From NCBI GenBank assembly GCA_964489645.1, contig CAZAZT010000001.1:1-64000 (forward strand): a stretch of 64,000 nucleotides of DNA, read 5' to 3'. The notes below the pieces were generated by a model. It was not told where the DNA came from. It did no database searches and was given only the letters and a program-made list of their open reading frames with translations. This document shows positions 54,139-61,789 of this stretch, in pieces. Position 1 is the first letter of the stretch. Every line of letters starts with the position of its first letter. The DNA is from JBEEPE01 sp964489645 (GTDB lineage Bacteria > Verrucomicrobiota > Verrucomicrobiia > Chthoniobacterales > Chthoniobacteraceae). Position numbers and translations under genes: made by a program.

Positions 54139-56322
54139 CTAGAACTGGACCGAGAAGCCGGCGTAGACATTCCGGCCATAGCTTGGATCGATGCCTGCCG
54201 AGGTGATACGGGAGTAATATTGCTTATCGAAGACGTTGTTCACTCCGGCCATCACAGACACCCGTTTGGTGACGGGGATTTCCGTTGTGAGATCCCATGT
54301 GACGAAGGAAGGGATTTCTCGGTCGACGGCTGCATCATCGGCCGCGTTGTGCTTGGCCATGAGGGTGCCTAGGAACGAGATCTTGGCTTTTTGGAAACCG
54401 TAGATGAGACCGGTTCGGATCATGTATTTTGGGGCGAAGGCTGGGGTTTTTCCGTCATTGGCGCCCCCGTACAGTTGGGCCTCAAGCAGAGTGACGCTGG
54501 TGTAGAGATTCAGGTTTCCGAGTTTCTCATTGAGGTTGTGCCCTGTGATCTGGCCTGCGATCCCGATGAGGTCCACTTGCGTGGATGCATCCCAACCGTA
54601 GTTGATGCTGCGACCAACGCTGGTGAGTTGGTTCTTTGTGACACCGAAGCGATTATCGAGGTCGACCACGAAAAAGCTTGTGTCGTAGATGAGCCATGGG
54701 AGCGGACGTCCGCGACTGCCGATCTCATAACTCCACCCGATACACGGCGACGCGTCGGTCTTGGTCGTGCCGGGCGCCGCGACGATGGATTGTGAGAAAA
54801 TGGTGGGTCGATAGCTTTGGGAGACGTTGATGTAGATTTGCTGTTGGCGCGGGAGTTCGTACGCGATGCCGAGCCCGAGGAGGGGCTGATGATCGGTCTT
54901 GGTGACTTGGGTTTTGCCGATGGTCCCCGTGCCTGTCGCCTTGCCGTCTGCGTCTAAGTCGCGTTGCCATTTGTCCGAATCCACCGTTTGGCGGATGCGT
55001 TCGAATCGGATGCCGGGGGTGATGCTGAGGTCTCCCCATGTGAACTTGTTCTCGGCAAACACGGATGCGTACGTGACGTTCCGATCTGTATCTTCGGTAT
55101 CGAAGGTTGTTGAGCCATTCAAGATGCCTGCGAGGGCTGTTGCCGTTTGTCCTTCGCGGTCCTGACGAGGTGAGTGGAGCCGATAGATTTGGAATCCTCC
55201 GGTAAGTGTATGGGTTCCTCCGAGGGATTCCCAGTCATGTCGAATGCGGGGTTCGAAGCCGGCACTGTAGAACTTCTGGTGCTCGATTTTGTTGTATGCA
55301 AAAAATCCAGCAACTTTTGGATCGGGGTTGTTTTCCGGTTTGATGCCGAAGCCGCCGCCCTGCTGCCTCCAGCTTTGTCGATCCATGTAGGCGAACCATG
55401 TTTTTACCGACAGGTCGGTACCGGTTTGGACGTGGTGCTGGAGGTCGGCGGAGATGGCGTAGCGCGACAGCGCGAAGCGGTCGTTGGGGCGACTGATCTG
55501 GTTCGGATTTTTTTTCCAATCAGCGAGAGACAGGCCTCCAGGTTCGCCATGGGTTTCGTCGTAGAGGTCGAGCGAGAGGACGATACGCGTGTCTTTGGAG
55601 AAGGCTTGGGCAAGTTTGATGAGGCCACCGTCCAGTCGGTATTGGCTATTGGCGTCGCGGAATCCGTCGGACTGGCGGTGGTTGTAGTAACCGTAGTAGC
55701 CGGTGTTGCCTGATGTGCCGGAGAAGCTGGTGTAGTTGGAGTAGAATCCGAAGGATCCGAAGATGTTTTGTGTGCGGAAAGCGGCTGGACGGTCGGCGAC
55801 CGGCATGTGCGTGACGTAGTTGAGGACTCCGGCTGGTTGGGAGCCGTACATCAGGCCCCCGCCGCCGCGGATGAACTCGATGCGATCGACCACATCGAGG
55901 GGAGGGGTGTAGTAGGCCTCTGGATAGCCGAATGGGTCGCAGTGGATGGGGATGCCATCCTTGAGGACTTGGAGGAACTGGGCGCGGTCTGGGGTGCCGA
56001 TTCCGCGAAATCCGAGGCTGACCAACGGAGTGGTCTCTTCGGAGTAGAGGAGACCGGGGGTCATGGCGAGGGCTTGGCGGTAGTTGTTCGCTTGGACCTT
56101 GGGAAGGGCGTCGAGATCGATGACGGTTGCTCTTTTACCGGCGAAGATCTTTTGCCCCTCCACGGCATCGGGGAAAGGGTTCTGGATGATGCCATCATCT
56201 TCGGACTCTCCGTAGACCGTGAGGGTTTCGAGGGTTTTCACGGGCTCGGACTGTCCATGCAAACTGCTGGGTATAAGCGTGATGCAGACTGCGATGGCGG
56301 GGATTAGCGGAGGACGGTTCAT
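54139..56322 (-). CDS. TonB-dependent outer-membrane receptor (FecA-like)
   Basis: 727 residues. A signal peptide (cleavage probably after SLHG, about residue 23) is followed by a TonB box-like LETLTVYGE and a plug domain (RATVIDLDALPKVQANNYRQ, ALAMTPGLLYSEE, LGFRGIGTPDRAQFLQVLKD, GIPIHCDPFGYPEAYYTPPL, DVVDRIEFIRGGGGLMYGSQ). The 22-strand barrel follows and ends YGRNVYAGFSVQF with the terminal Phe. The plug resembles FecA, the ferric-dicitrate receptor, but the ligand cannot be told from sequence alone. It heads the tonB-exbB-exbD operon. Two 17-bp dyads upstream suggest regulation by a metal-type repressor. Confidence 0.92.
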   Translation of the reverse strand: MNRPPLIPAIAVCITLIPSSLHGQSEPVKTLETLTVYGESEDDGIIQNPFPDAVEGQKIFAGKRATVIDLDALPKVQANNYRQALAMTPGLLYSEETTPLVSLGFRGIGTPDRAQFLQVLKDGIPIHCDPFGYPEAYYTPPLDVVDRIEFIRGGGGLMYGSQPAGVLNYVTHMPVADRPAAFRTQNIFGSFGFYSNYTSFSGTSGNTGYYGYYNHRQSDGFRDANSQYRLDGGLIKLAQAFSKDTRIVLSLDLYDETHGEPGGLSLADWKKNPNQISRPNDRFALSRYAISADLQHHVQTGTDLSVKTWFAYMDRQSWRQQGGGFGIKPENNPDPKVAGFFAYNKIEHQKFYSAGFEPRIRHDWESLGGTHTLTGGFQIYRLHSPRQDREGQTATALAGILNGSTTFDTEDTDRNVTYASVFAENKFTWGDLSITPGIRFERIRQTVDSDKWQRDLDADGKATGTGTIGKTQVTKTDHQPLLGLGIAYELPRQQQIYINVSQSYRPTIFSQSIVAAPGTTKTDASPCIGWSYEIGSRGRPLPWLIYDTSFFVVDLDNRFGVTKNQLTSVGRSINYGWDASTQVDLIGIAGQITGHNLNEKLGNLNLYTSVTLLEAQLYGGANDGKTPAFAPKYMIRTGLIYGFQKAKISFLGTLMAKHNAADDAAVDREIPSFVTWDLTTEIPVTKRVSVMAGVNNVFDKQYYSRITSAGIDPSYGRNVYAGFSVQF

Positions 56323-56345
56323 GGCGGATGAGCGAGATGATGGGA

Positions 56346-56362
56346 TTGAGACTCTTTCTCAA
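56346..56362. promoter_or_regulatory. Candidate operator dyad 1
   Basis: TTGAGACTCTTTCTCAA is a perfect 6-5-6 inverted repeat, 24 bases before the receptor ATG. It shares its architecture with dyad 2 and may bind a Fur-family regulator controlling the receptor. Confidence 0.45.
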
Positions 56363-56404
56363 ACACGAAGACTGCACGCTCTCGATTGAGCTCGCAAGTC
56401 TTTG

Positions 56405-56421
56405 TTGCGAATGAGTCGCAG
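56405..56421. promoter_or_regulatory. Candidate operator dyad 2
   Basis: TTGCGAATGAGTCGCAG is an inverted repeat (five of six pairs) with the same five-base spacer, 83 bases before the receptor ATG and 89 before the aldolase ATG. The GCGAATGAGTCGC core resembles Fur-type boxes. Confidence 0.45.
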
Positions 56422-56510
56422 TTGCAGGGGGGCGGCGTGGTGCGGGCGATGCGGATGGTTGTGCGAACAAAATCCTTCCGCTGCGGTGAACATGACCTCT
56501 CAATGGGGGC

Positions 56511-57278
56511 ATGCGAGATGAGGGCACTGAAGATCAGAGGGTTCTGAGGAGAGAACTGGCTGCGGCTTACCAAGTGTTCGCGATGTTGGGATGGACCCAT
56601 TTGATCCACACCCATATCACCGTGAAGGTTCCAGGCGCTGACCATTTCCTGATCAATCCGTACGGACTGCTTTGGGAGGAGATCACGGCGAGTTCGCTGG
56701 TGAAGGTGGACGTTGACGGGCGTGTCATCGAGCAAGGATCCACGGGGTACGGGATCAATCCGGCGGGTTTCAGGATCCATTCAGCCATCCACACCTCTGA
56801 GCGGCGAGCGAGGTGGGTGATGCATATCCATGTTCCTGAGGTGGTTGCGGTGGCGAGTCTTTCGCAGGGGTTGATCAGAGGGCTATCCACCTATTCGATG
56901 GACTTGGGCCCGATCGCCTATCACGAGTACGAGCATGCGACCAATGATGAGACGGATGTGTGTGAGCGGTTGGTCAGAGATTTCGGGTCGCAGAGCAAGG
57001 TTTTGCTCTTGAGGAACCACGGTTCGATCACGATCGGGGATACTGTGGCTGAGGCATTTTTCCTGACGTACCAGTTGGTCGAGGCGTGTCGTGTCCAGAT
57101 CATGACCCTGTCCGCAAGCGCTGGGGGGTCTGGGCATACGGTTGTGCCAGCGTCTGTCCTCGAAAGGACTTACAGTATCGTCCAGAACCGTTACACGGGC
57201 CTCGGGTTCGGTGAACTGGAGTGGCGTGCTGCATGTCGCCAGATGGAGGCCGCCCGCGGTCTTCAGCATCGCGACTAG
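56511..57278 (+). CDS. Class II aldolase/adducin-family protein
   Basis: 255 residues. The fold is recognised from MLGWTHLIHTHITVKVPGAD, INPYGLLWEEITASSLVKVD and the zinc ligands: His-His in WVMHIHVPEVVAV, and His in LLLRNHGSITIGDTVAEAFF, the last being the most conserved family stretch. Members cleave sugar phosphates such as fuculose-phosphate, or act as decarboxylases; many of this longer type have no known substrate. It is divergent from the TonB-dependent receptor and shares the regulatory region with it. Confidence 0.85.
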   Translation: MRDEGTEDQRVLRRELAAAYQVFAMLGWTHLIHTHITVKVPGADHFLINPYGLLWEEITASSLVKVDVDGRVIEQGSTGYGINPAGFRIHSAIHTSERRARWVMHIHVPEVVAVASLSQGLIRGLSTYSMDLGPIAYHEYEHATNDETDVCERLVRDFGSQSKVLLLRNHGSITIGDTVAEAFFLTYQLVEACRVQIMTLSASAGGSGHTVVPASVLERTYSIVQNRYTGLGFGELEWRAACRQMEAARGLQHRD

Positions 57279-57290
57279 TCTGCGCATCGA

Positions 57291-57306
57291 GGCACCTTGA
57301 GGTGCC
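57291..57306. terminator. Hairpin between convergent genes
   Basis: GGCACC pairs with GGTGCC over a TTGA tetraloop in the 46-base space between the aldolase and DUF1080 stops. No T-run on either side; a weak bidirectional terminator is possible. Confidence 0.4.
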
Positions 57307-57324
57307 GTGGGCGCTGGGAAAAGT

Positions 57325-57999
57325 TTATTTCAACTCTTTGATCCTGAGATTTTTCCAACGGATCTCATCGCCGGGTGGCTTGTTCCCGATCCCGTGAACT
57401 TGAAGCGCGATGATTCCTGCAGGGGTGGCGGAGTCGTTGAGGTCGGCCGCTTTCACCCCGTTGATGAACGTCTGGATATGATCTCCTTTGCATTCGATGC
57501 GCGCGCTGTTCCACTCGCCTCCCTTGAAGGCTTTTCGGGCCGATTCGTTCTCCTTCAGATCGAAGATCCATCCACGACGTGCCTCGTCGTAGATTCCCGC
57601 AGTGTAGGCACGTGCTGAGGGATCGATCTCGTATTGGTAACCGAAGACACGGTCCGCCTTCATCTTGTAGGTCTTCCCGAGGAGTTCGAAGGAGGTGTCT
57701 TCGGCGAAGAACTGGCTTCGGAACTGGACTCCAGAGTTCATCCCAGCGGCAACCTTGAAGTCGAATTCGAAAACAAAATCTCCGTAAGTCTTTTTGGTGC
57801 AGAGAAACGAGTTCCCTGTGTTCGAGACGGTCTTTCCGACAATCGCACCGTCCTCCACCCGATATTCGGCCTTCCCTGAGTGCTGTTCCCAACCGTCCAA
57901 CGAGGTGCCATCGAAGAGAGCCACGAAGCCTTCGTCGGCCGCAAATGCGGCGGTTCCGAGCAGACCGAAAGTCAGGGTGGTGAGGAGGAGATTTTTCAT
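57325..57999 (-). CDS. DUF1080 (3-keto-disaccharide hydrolase-like) secreted protein
   Basis: 224 residues. Signal peptide MKNLLLTTLTFGLLGTAAFA (cleavage after AFA), then a jelly-roll (concanavalin-like) domain: EGFVALFDGTSLDGWEQHSG, KTYGDFVFEFDFKVAAGMNS and GVQFRSQFF are diagnostic of DUF1080. It ends with GDEIRWKNLRIKELK, the usual closing strand. Some members hydrolyse 3-keto-glycosides. The start at 57999 is chosen because it begins the signal peptide; a Met eight codons earlier is possible. It lies downstream of a TIM-barrel isomerase, a common pairing in sugar catabolism of this phylum. Confidence 0.9.
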   Translation of the reverse strand: MKNLLLTTLTFGLLGTAAFAADEGFVALFDGTSLDGWEQHSGKAEYRVEDGAIVGKTVSNTGNSFLCTKKTYGDFVFEFDFKVAAGMNSGVQFRSQFFAEDTSFELLGKTYKMKADRVFGYQYEIDPSARAYTAGIYDEARRGWIFDLKENESARKAFKGGEWNSARIECKGDHIQTFINGVKAADLNDSATPAGIIALQVHGIGNKPPGDEIRWKNLRIKELK

Positions 58000-58046
58000 T
58001 TTTGCAGGGGGTGAACTGAGCATGACGGGGAGGGGCGAGCTAGGGG

Positions 58047-58940
58047 CTATTTCCGACTGGCTGTGAGTTCCTCTTGCACAAGGGTTTCAAGGCGGCGCCC
58101 GTATTCGATGAAGTTCGAGCACACATCATCGTCATTCGTTGCCTTCGAATGTGCGTCGTGGAAAACGACGACCATGTGGGGTTCGATGCTGATGCCTGCG
58201 TCGTACCCTCTGGAAAATGCGTCTCTCAGGATGCGACGGACCTGACCTTGTCCTTCTCCGGGCCAGTTGTAATCCGCGTCATTCTTCGCGGGGTTCCAGG
58301 TCGCATCCTTCACGTGGATGTGCGCGACGTGATCGCGAATGGTCGTCCAGAACTCCCATGCGTTCTGGCGCGGCCACGGTTGAGGAAGTTGTCGGTCAGG
58401 GTTGAAGATGGGGTTTGCGGTGTCGAACACCCATTTCAAGCCGGGACATTTATCGAGGATTTCGAGGGCATGCGCGGAGCTCATCCCGCCGTAGTTCATG
58501 CAGTTTTCGTGAACGGGTTGGAGCCCTGCATCGAGGAACATTTTGGTGACCTCGCGGACGCGTTCGAAGACAGCGGGAGGGGTGATGGCATCCTGCTCTC
58601 CGGGTTTGAAGCTCATGATCCGGACGAACTTCGTACCCAGCTTCTGCATGCGCGGGATGGCTCTACGAACTTCAGCGAGAGTGACGTCGAAGGGGGTTTC
58701 GACCGTTTTTGCCCAGTTCATGATGGTGGAACCGAAGCAGTAGACTGCGATGTCGTTCTCTTGGAGAGATGCGGCCACTTTGTCGAAAGCGGCTTCCGGA
58801 ATCTCGTGGAAGTTGGCCTTGTCGAATCCGGGCACGAGAACGCCTCGCATCTCGATGTGTTTCCAACCGAGGGTCTTCGTTGCCTTGATTTGATGTTCGA
58901 TGCTGCTGCCGGCTTCGTCGCCGATTCCCATGAGGTGCAT
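58047..58940 (-). CDS. Sugar phosphate isomerase/epimerase (xylose isomerase-like TIM barrel)
   Basis: 297 residues. The AP-endonuclease-2/xylose-isomerase-like barrel is read from HQIKATKTLGWKHIEMRGVL, AVYCFGSTIMNWAK, FVRIMSFKPGEQDA, LQPVHENCMNYGG (metal-binding Glu), WVFDTANPIFNPDR (Asp), HVAHIHVKDATW (His) and AGISIEPHMVVVFHD (Glu). These are the four expected metal ligands. Start at 58940 (or 58931); the frame is open further upstream but adds only Pro/Ser-rich sequence. It sits 58 bases after the HupE-like gene and 47 bases before DUF1080 gene's start. A role in the same sugar pathway is inferred. Confidence 0.88.
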   Translation of the reverse strand: MHLMGIGDEAGSSIEHQIKATKTLGWKHIEMRGVLVPGFDKANFHEIPEAAFDKVAASLQENDIAVYCFGSTIMNWAKTVETPFDVTLAEVRRAIPRMQKLGTKFVRIMSFKPGEQDAITPPAVFERVREVTKMFLDAGLQPVHENCMNYGGMSSAHALEILDKCPGLKWVFDTANPIFNPDRQLPQPWPRQNAWEFWTTIRDHVAHIHVKDATWNPAKNDADYNWPGEGQGQVRRILRDAFSRGYDAGISIEPHMVVVFHDAHSKATNDDDVCSNFIEYGRRLETLVQEELTASRK

Positions 58941-58998
58941 AAGTGGAGGAGGTGGAGTGTGAATGATTTGAACTTGAGCGATTGGATGCGCGGGGATT

Positions 58999-60171
58999 TC
59001 ACGCGATGGCACGCTGGATTGCCCAGTAAATACCGGTGAGGGCGATCGCAAGGGAGCCCGGAATGACGATGAACTTCCGGTAGGTTTCCGGTTTGCGGAG
59101 CCACCCGGTGAGGAGCAGCGATCCTCCGATCACGGCGAGTTGTCCGCCCTCGACTCCGAGATTGAAACCTGTGAGCGCGACGGCGAACGAACCTTTTGGG
59201 ATATCGAGCTCTCCCAGCGCGCTTGCGAAGCCGAGGCCATGGATGAGCCCGAACACGAACACGATCCCGAGGCGCCAGTTGGAGTAGCTGGGTTTGAAGA
59301 TGTTCTCGAGCGCGACAACCGCGATGCTGGCAGCGATGACGGGCTCTACGATGCGTTCGGACGCCTTGATGGCTCCGAGCGCGGCGAGTGCGAGGGTGAC
59401 AGAGTGCGCCACGGTGAAGGTGGTCACTTGAAGCAGAAGTGGCTTCCAAGCGCGGCTGAGCAGAAAAATGCCTAGCACGAAAAGGATGTGGTCGAGCCCA
59501 TCTGGGACAACGTGGGAGAAGCCCTGCTTCAGGAAGCTCAGAAAGGTGCTGAATCCGCCAGCGGTGTCGCCTGTGGCCGAAACGCTGCCCTTTTGCGCAC
59601 GGTCGGGAACTGCGCCGGTGAGGGCGGTCAGGTCGAGAGCAAAGCTCGTCTCGCCGGGGAAGAGGACAGCCAGACGCGGATGGACATTGCCATTGATGAT
59701 GTTCTGGAAGACGACGGACAGCTTGTTCTCGGGGGAGGAGCGGACCTTCCAGCCGGTGAGCCCAGAGGCGACCTTTGTTTTCCAGCTCCCGGTGAGGACT
59801 ACGATATCCTCCTCGCCTTGAAGGTCTTTGCGTGCCTCACCGGTGAACTCGAACTTGAAATCAGGATGGATTCGGCCGACGGGGTCGAAGTAGAACTCAA
59901 TCATTCGGTTGACGAGTTCCTTCGATTTCGCCCGGAGCTCATTTTTGCGTTCGTCGGGGAGGCCCATGTAGACGCGGTTGACGAGGGACGGGGCGGTTAG
60001 AGGGTCTGGTTCGAAGCATCGGGGGTTGACCTCTACAGAGAGGGTGGCTTCACCCCCCGAAAGAAAACTTCCGCGAACGGGGATGTCGGGAATGGGGTGC
60101 GCCAGAAGCGGAAAGGCACAAACCAACAGAAGAAAGGTCAGAAGTTGGCGAAAAAGGGGGAAACGCTTCAT
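58999..60171 (-). CDS. HupE/UreJ-like membrane protein with N-terminal secreted domain
   Basis: 390 residues. A signal segment (LLTFLLLVCAFPLLAH, about 9-25) precedes a soluble beta-rich region (25-205). The C-terminal 180 residues hold about six helices typical of HupE/UreJ_2 proteins, with GFSHVVPDGLDHILFVLGIF, LLQVTTFTVAHSVTLALAAL, VEPVIAASIAVVALENIF and FGLIHGLGFASAL; the repeated His (HVVPDGLDH, VAHS, IHGLGF) suggest a metal site. Family members are linked to nickel/hydrogenase or metal handling, but many of this fused form are of unknown function. It appears to head the operon with the isomerase and DUF1080 genes. Confidence 0.83.
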   Translation of the reverse strand: MKRFPLFRQLLTFLLLVCAFPLLAHPIPDIPVRGSFLSGGEATLSVEVNPRCFEPDPLTAPSLVNRVYMGLPDERKNELRAKSKELVNRMIEFYFDPVGRIHPDFKFEFTGEARKDLQGEEDIVVLTGSWKTKVASGLTGWKVRSSPENKLSVVFQNIINGNVHPRLAVLFPGETSFALDLTALTGAVPDRAQKGSVSATGDTAGGFSTFLSFLKQGFSHVVPDGLDHILFVLGIFLLSRAWKPLLLQVTTFTVAHSVTLALAALGAIKASERIVEPVIAASIAVVALENIFKPSYSNWRLGIVFVFGLIHGLGFASALGELDIPKGSFAVALTGFNLGVEGGQLAVIGGSLLLTGWLRKPETYRKFIVIPGSLAIALTGIYWAIQRAIA

Positions 60172-60178
60172 CTACAAA

Positions 60179-60207
60179 AAGAAACAGCTGATTTCGTCTT
60201 GATTCAA
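60179..60207 (-). promoter_or_regulatory. Possible promoter of the HupE-like operon
   Basis: Minus-strand TTGAAT (60207-60202) and TTTCTT (60184-60179) are 17 bases apart; the -35 is identical to that of metH but the -10 is only 3/6. The start point would adjoin the ATG at 60171. Confidence 0.35.
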
Positions 60208-60221
60208 CCTCGTTTTCCGGT

Positions 60222-60235
60222 GCAATGCCCATTGC
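60222..60235. promoter_or_regulatory. 14-bp inverted repeat in a divergent promoter region
   Basis: GCAATGCCCATTGC is a 6-2-6 perfect dyad between the HupE-like gene and the small secreted protein gene, just upstream of the possible HupE promoter. It could be an operator; no relative was noticed elsewhere in the window. Confidence 0.3.
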
Positions 60236-60282
60236 GCGCCGGCGTAAACCGGGGCGTTCAAAAACCCCAAAATAAAATAACC

Positions 60283-60710
60283 ATGAAGAAGTTCCTCAGC
60301 ATCATCACGGTCCTCGCGATCAGCGCTGGAGTCGCAAACGCCGGTTGCGGCAAAACCGTCACGTCCGAAGGCACGCTCAAGTCCTTCGACGAGGCATCGA
60401 AGAGCCTCGTTGTCGCTGACAAGGCTGGCAAAGAGACCAAAATCACGCTGACCCCGACCACGAAGGGTGCGGATTTGGCGAAGTCGTTGGTTGGCAAGGC
60501 CGTCAAGGTCGACGCTGAACACGGCAAAGCTTCGGCGATCGTCGCTTCNNNNNNNNNNNNNNNNNNNNNNNNNNNNNNNNNNNNNNNNNNNNNNNNNNNN
60601 NNNNNNNNNNNNNNNNNNNNNNNNNNNNNNNNNNNNNNNNNNNNNNNNGCAAGGCCGTCAAGGTCGACGCTGAACACGGCAAAGCTTCGGCGATCGTCGC
60701 TTCCAAGTAA
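60283..60710 (+). CDS. Small secreted protein, intact once an artefactual gap is removed
   Basis: The gene reads MKKFLSIITVLAISAGVANA (signal peptide, cleavage after ANA) and then a 70-residue mature domain: GCGKTVTSEGTLKSFDEASK, SLVVADKAGKETKITLTPTT, KGADLAKSLVGKAVKVDAEH, GKASAIVASK. The 100-N gap lies between two identical 55-base copies. Removing the gap and one copy gives a 273-base frame with a TAA stop and 90 residues, joined exactly in frame. The beta-strand pattern suggests a small OB-like barrel. The function is unknown. A strong terminator follows, consistent with a single well-expressed gene. Confidence 0.8.
60494..60548 (+). repeat. 55-bp direct repeat, left copy (contig end)
   Basis: Identical to 60649-60703. 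It ends exactly at the gap. Confidence 0.97.
60549..60648. other. Assembly gap of 100 N flanked by the same 55 bases
   Basis: Both contig ends carry the same 55 bases, so the contigs overlap and the gap is most likely of negative length (no missing sequence). Confidence 0.9.
60649..60703 (+). repeat. 55-bp direct repeat, right copy (contig end)
   Basis: Identical to 60494-60548. It begins exactly after the gap. Confidence 0.97.
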
Positions 60711-60738
60711 GGAGTCGCCGGGAAACCGGTCAAAAAAA

Positions 60739-60765
60739 AGCCCGGCACGCAAGTGTCGGGCTTTT
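60739..60765 (+). terminator. Intrinsic terminator of the small secreted protein gene
   Basis: AGCCCGGCAC pairs with GTGTCGGGCT (one G-U pair) over a GCAA tetraloop and is followed by TTTTCGTTTTT. Confidence 0.88.
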
Positions 60766-60892
60766 CGTTTTTCAGGCTGCCGATGACGCGGGCAGGTCCT
60801 CACGGGATGTTGTTTTCCCCGACCAAAGGTCCATTCAATCGTCTGCGTGGGGGATTCAAACGGTGGGTGCCGATTTGCTATCTCTTTGGAAC

Positions 60893-60911
60893 GGCGTCTT
60901 AGCGAGACGCC
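60893..60911 (+). other. Hairpin in the leader of the DUF2490 gene
   Basis: GGCGTCT pairs with AGACGCC over a five-base loop, 24 bases before the ATG at 60936. There is no T-run. It may stabilise the leader or affect translation. The remaining bases from the preceding terminator to here show no gene. Confidence 0.4.
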
Positions 60912-60935
60912 GAACAGCTCAAAGGGAAATTTCAT

Positions 60936-61712
60936 ATGAAAATCATTAAGCGTTTGAAACAAGGTGTTTTTGCGGTCGTCAGCATCGCAATGAGTTTCGT
61001 CGCGAGAGACTCCGCAGCCCATCAGAACGATTCGAACGGGAATCTCTGGTTGAACTACGTGGGGGATCATCCGTTGGGGAACGGTCCGTTCGGGCTTCAC
61101 CTAGAGATCCAAAATCGGCGTGCGGACGAGGGCGGGTCTTGGCAGCAACTGTTGATCCGTCCGGGGATCAACTACCAGATCACTCCAGACCTTTCTGTGA
61201 GTGCGGGTTGGGCTTATGTGAAAACGTGGCCGTATGGCGATTTCCCTGCTTCGCACGAGTTTCCGGAGAATCGAGCATGGCAACAGGTTGCATGGAAGAC
61301 CCGGGCCGCAGGTCTCGAGTGGTTACATCGGTTCAGGTTGGAGCAGCGTTGGATTGGGGAGGTGAAGAATGTCTCCGGCGATTGGGATGTGAGTAACTGG
61401 CGCTATCAGAACAGGTTCCGATACATGCTGCGCACGACCATCCCTTTGTGCGAAGGCGGGCGCAACTACCTTGCTCTGTGGGACGAGCTTTTCCTGAACT
61501 TTGGCGGGAACATTTCCCCCGGCGCCAATGAGGGGCGGAACTATTTTGACCAAAACCGGGCTTTCATCGGAATCGGGCGCAAGCTGACCGAGCATTCTCG
61601 GGTGGAGGTCGGTTTCATGGAGCAGACGGTGATGCAGCGAAAAAACCCCGTGGTGGAGAACAACCACACAATCACCGTGTGGTTCACATCCAACTTGCCA
61701 TTCTGGAAATAG
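60936..61712 (+). CDS. DUF2490-family outer-membrane protein
   Basis: 258 residues. A basic N-terminus and hydrophobic stretch (about 10-27, GVFAVVSIAMSFVARDSAA) form the signal peptide. The mature part alternates aromatic beta strands: LWLNYVGDHPLGNGPFGLHL, LLIRPGINYQITPDLSVSAG, GLEWLHRFRLEQRWIG, RYQNRFRYMLRTTIPL, RAFIGIGRKLTEHSRVEVGF. It ends ITVWFTSNLPFWK, matching the DUF2490 barrel pattern. The role is unknown, perhaps a porin-like or scaffold barrel. Weak ribosome-binding site AAAGGGAAA upstream. Confidence 0.85.
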   Translation: MKIIKRLKQGVFAVVSIAMSFVARDSAAHQNDSNGNLWLNYVGDHPLGNGPFGLHLEIQNRRADEGGSWQQLLIRPGINYQITPDLSVSAGWAYVKTWPYGDFPASHEFPENRAWQQVAWKTRAAGLEWLHRFRLEQRWIGEVKNVSGDWDVSNWRYQNRFRYMLRTTIPLCEGGRNYLALWDELFLNFGGNISPGANEGRNYFDQNRAFIGIGRKLTEHSRVEVGFMEQTVMQRKNPVVENNHTITVWFTSNLPFWK

Positions 61713-61789
61713 CTGCCGGATCGACTTCATCGATTTTGATCGGTTCGACACGTCCATCGCGCGCCATTCCGCGATAGGTGGATGTTGTC

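Noticed and set aside
60494..60703. Biological tandem duplication of 55 bases
   Set aside because: Copies end exactly at the gap edges and collapse to a perfect gene, which is the mark of overlapping contig ends.
60097..60786. 229-residue frame spanning the third gap
   Set aside because: The part after the gap is frame-shifted by the artificial 100 N; the true frame ends at the TAA at 60708-60710.
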